Of a stretch of DNA of 55,558 nucleotides, positions 53,123-55,558 are shown piece by piece (within the stretch, counting starts at the first letter, position 1; the number at the start of each line of letters is the position of its first letter). The notes beneath the pieces are model-generated. The model had not been told where the DNA came from. It saw nothing but the letters and a program-made list of their open reading frames with translations, and made no database searches. This DNA comes from Membranihabitans marinus. Its GTDB lineage: Bacteria; Bacteroidota; Bacteroidia; Chitinophagales; Saprospiraceae. The stretch lies in assembly GCF_021729155.1 (NCBI RefSeq), contig NZ_JAJQYA010000035.1:1-55558 (forward strand). Reading direction: 5' to 3'. The position numbers were made by a program, and so were the translations under genes.

Positions 53123-55159
53123 ATGATACCATTAAAGACATTTAAATGGCTGTGCGTTTATGCAATTAGTTTTTTGTGCACTTGGAATGCAATAAGTCAA
53201 GAATTTCATCACCCAAATTCTGAATCTCATTCCAGTTCTTTTTTAATCGCTAGCACAAGTAATGAAGATAAAGCCATTGACGGAGATCTCAATACCGCAT
53301 CTTCCTTGAATTTAACGCTATCCGTCGGAGGAAGTGCTTCACAAACCTTAAGTTTTGTCTCTGATATACCTGCGGGGACTACCCTAAGATTAAAAATAGG
53401 AGCTGGATCTGGCCTACTTGGTGTAAATAATAAGATTGAAATTACTGTTTATCATGATGACAATCAAGTAGGATCAAGTTTAAATTTAATTGAATTTTTA
53501 ACTTTACTCAATGGTTCGAGCACCAAAACACTGGAAATTTCTCCAGAGCAAACCTACAACAAAGTAAAAATAGAATTAAGTTCATTAATCGGTGCTTTAG
53601 CCAGTGTAAAAGTCTTCGAAGCCTACTATATTACAGGAGAACCTGATGATTGCGACAAAGCCTATGATGTATTATCTGGGTCCAAAAGCGCATTGGCAGG
53701 TGGATTATCTGGTGTTTTGAATCCCAGTAGGGCCATTGATAAAAATGAGGACAGCTATGCCAGTCTAGCCGCTATAGCCAGTCTTGATTCCGCTTCCTAT
53801 ATTACAGCATTATTCTACCAACCTAGTGTAAGTGCAGCTCATGTATTGTTAGGCAGTCCCAATATCGTACTAAATATCGATCTGCTTCCGGAATTAATTA
53901 TTCACACCTATAATTCCAACGACTTGGTTGAATCCTTCAGTGCCAGTGACTTTTCATTGCTATCCATATTTGATAGTCAAGACAAAGCTTGGTTATCCTT
54001 CCAACCCAATCTAGCCTATGACAGAATTGAAGTAGTAGTGGGAAATTTCCTAGGTTTACTGGATAATATTTTAATATATGAAATACAGCGATCGCCTACA
54101 TATACCGAAGAAATCGACAACCTCTGGGGCTATTACAATCAAATGACCACTATAGATGGTAGTCAGTACTACAACTACGAAACCTCACCTCAATGGTACA
54201 ACTCAAATCATGAATATATTAATTCTGATCTTCAATTAGAAATAAGTAATCTAATTTCTGACACAAGCTTTTATGCTAGCTATAATAATGAATGTAATCA
54301 ACTATCCCACGTAGAAATAATCCATGTTGATGTAATCACTTTAACCCCTCAATCACTGACAACAGGTAGGGCTTTACAACCCTATTCTGACAACCTTTCC
54401 AATAAAATGATAGGTTTGCCCAGTGAAAGATCCTACCGCTATGAAATGGCAGCTGAATCTAGCCTTCCCCCTGGGCTTAGTCTTTCATCAGATGGTCAAA
54501 TTACCGGGACACCCACTCTGGCGGGATCTTATGATATTGAAGTCATCATTACCGATATTAGTGATTCAGAAGAAATGCCAACGGGACAACACGTATTCCC
54601 CGTTGTCATTGCTCAAGCCCTCCCCATCGTTCTAACCCAATTTGATGTAAAAGTAGAGGATCATATATCAAATATCCAATGGACGGCAGAAAATCAATCC
54701 GGTATCATAGATTACCAGGTCCAGCGCAGTTTTGATGGCATTCATTGGACTTCCCTGATACATATTCAACCTTCTAACCAATACCGTGATCAATATCAGT
54801 ATCAAGACCAGACTTCTACAACTGGGAAGATCTACTACCGATTGAAAATCATAGAAGCCGATCAAAGTTTTGTCTACAGTAAAATTGTCAATGTCAATTA
54901 TCAAGATCAAATTAAATCACTGATTAATTCCTATCCCAATCCCAGTAGAAATCAAATTCAGATAGTAAATGATCAACCGCAAGCCATAACCTATGCGATT
55001 TACAATGTATTAGGCCAAGAATTGAAAACCAGTGAATCCATCCATCCCAAAAGCCGAATTACTGTGGATATTTCTCATATGGAAAATGGCCTATTTTATA
55101 TTCAATACCGAGATATTTATGGCAAAATAATTTCAGGTGAAATGAGATTAAAGCAATAA
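53123..55159 (+). CDS. T9SS type A sorted surface protein, paralog 2
   Basis: The 678-residue protein matches the gene at 50093 along its whole length: signal peptide (ending near NAISQ), two duplicated beta domains (NKAIDGDLNTASS..., then RAIDKNEDSYASLAAIAS), a He_PIG-like domain (LPPGLSLSSDGQITGTPT) and the type A sorting signal (NSYPNPSRNQIQIVND ... YNVLGQ ... LFYIQYRD). The C-terminal 150 residues are clearly more conserved between the pair than the N-terminal domains, as expected if the anchor is constrained and the exposed part diversifies. Likely a tandem duplicate, since the leaders and terminators also correspond. Confidence 0.88.
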   Translation: MIPLKTFKWLCVYAISFLCTWNAISQEFHHPNSESHSSSFLIASTSNEDKAIDGDLNTASSLNLTLSVGGSASQTLSFVSDIPAGTTLRLKIGAGSGLLGVNNKIEITVYHDDNQVGSSLNLIEFLTLLNGSSTKTLEISPEQTYNKVKIELSSLIGALASVKVFEAYYITGEPDDCDKAYDVLSGSKSALAGGLSGVLNPSRAIDKNEDSYASLAAIASLDSASYITALFYQPSVSAAHVLLGSPNIVLNIDLLPELIIHTYNSNDLVESFSASDFSLLSIFDSQDKAWLSFQPNLAYDRIEVVVGNFLGLLDNILIYEIQRSPTYTEEIDNLWGYYNQMTTIDGSQYYNYETSPQWYNSNHEYINSDLQLEISNLISDTSFYASYNNECNQLSHVEIIHVDVITLTPQSLTTGRALQPYSDNLSNKMIGLPSERSYRYEMAAESSLPPGLSLSSDGQITGTPTLAGSYDIEVIITDISDSEEMPTGQHVFPVVIAQALPIVLTQFDVKVEDHISNIQWTAENQSGIIDYQVQRSFDGIHWTSLIHIQPSNQYRDQYQYQDQTSTTGKIYYRLKIIEADQSFVYSKIVNVNYQDQIKSLINSYPNPSRNQIQIVNDQPQAITYAIYNVLGQELKTSESIHPKSRITVDISHMENGLFYIQYRDIYGKIISGEMRLKQ

Positions 55160-55212
55160 ATACACTTGAATACTTTGATAATCGTGTTGAAAGTATGATA
55201 TAATTCAATCTT

Positions 55213-55246
55213 AAAACAGGAAGTCATTTTATGGCTTCCTGTTTTT
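55213..55246 (+). terminator. Terminator of T9SS paralog 2
   Basis: Fifteen-base stem (55213-55227 with 55231-55245; core CAGGAAG/CTTCCTG, one G-T pair), loop TTT, T-tail. It lies 54 bases after the stop. Confidence 0.88.
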
Positions 55247-55392
55247 AATCCCTTTGATACCCATTGCTAATACAAGTGCAGTCGAAGCCTTGCACTGCGC
55301 CCAGACGAAGTAAAGGGTACCGGATCCACTGGGCTAGATTTGGCATTTATAAATATAATCAACGAATCTTATGTAATCTCGTCATGCTATGG

Positions 55393-55490
55393 CGAGTACG
55401 ACCGAATATAGTACGAAATACCCAATCAAATAAATAGGCATTTGATGATGTTGACTGAATGAAGTTGTCCTGTTGGACAACCGTAAGCCA
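55393..55490 (+). repeat. Tripartite hairpin repeat, decayed copy F1 and partial F2
   Basis: F1: ACGACCGAATATAG linker, then a decayed GTAC-GAA-ATAC and a decayed hairpin 2 around CAAAT..ATTTG. F2: GACTGAATGAA linker directly followed by perfect hairpin 1 GTTGTCC/GGACAAC with loop TGTT (55464-55481), after which similarity is lost. Confidence 0.65.
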
Positions 55491-55558
55491 TCAACTAACT
55501 ACGTATTGATCAGGGTATAAAAAGGCTATAAATTTGCTTCAAAAGAAGTAAATGAATA

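Larger units (their letters stand above)
55160..55558. other. Terminal spacer with terminator and repeat fragments
   Basis: Contains the paralog 2 terminator, a GCAGTCGAAGCCTTGCACTGC-type fragment (about 55277) and a partial tripartite hairpin repeat (about 55395-55490). No gene start is visible before the window ends. Confidence 0.55.

Overview
The window looks like a low-GC Bacteroidota chromosome, most likely a gliding Saprospiria/Chitinophagia-type bacterium. The evidence is protein and signal content: secretion-system (T9SS) type A and type B C-terminal sorting domains, a 732-residue type III glutamine synthetase, TTG-N19-TAnnTTTG promoters with no Shine-Dalgarno sequences, and interspersed REP-like repeats next to a RAYT transposase. 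No sequence search was possible, so the lineage is inferred.

Layout. 1-2.3 kb: the first codons of a leftward gene, AT-rich DNA with palindromes, then a cupin and a group III truncated hemoglobin. 2.7-5.2 kb: a P-type cation ATPase. 5.5-22.9 kb: the centrepiece, a complete insecticidal-type Tc (ABC) toxin locus made of a fused TcB-TcC cocoon/RHS protein with a variable C-terminal payload, a 206-residue helical protein of unknown function, and a 2936-residue TcA translocator. 22.9-24.0 kb: a RAYT gene whose 3' half has been tandemly duplicated between REP hairpins; the duplicate was then split by a 159-bp MITE. 24.5-28.0 kb: a GNAT-nitrilase fusion, a 1.6-kb repeat field and an NTF2-like protein. 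28.4-28.8 kb: tRNA-Leu(UAA) and tRNA-Gly(GCC), each with a clear terminator. 28.9-48 kb: mostly ordinary genes (bile-acid symporter family, type B sorted surface protein, YciO-like protein, MoxR-like AAA ATPase, glycosyltransferase, S24 regulator, tpiA, glnN, helix-hairpin-helix/beta-barrel protein, DnaQ-GIY-YIG nuclease, MiaE, pyrophosphatase, lipoprotein, sigma factor plus membrane partner). 48-55.6 kb: repeat-rich spacers and two tandem paralogous T9SS surface proteins with matching leaders.

Two things stand out. First, the Tc locus: TcA should form the injection pore, and the BC fusion should enclose and release a payload of about 545 residues. That payload has a proline-rich linker, a middle segment and a glycine-rich hydrophobic tail, and the small gene between B/C and A is a candidate immunity protein or chaperone. 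Second, a dispersed repeat family built from three consecutive hairpins. Stem sequences differ from copy to copy but stay perfectly self-complementary, while loops (TAAAT; CACNGN) and linkers stay constant. I do not recognise this family.

Limits: coordinates of hairpins and genes were read directly from the sequence; domain names come from remembered family motifs, not searches.
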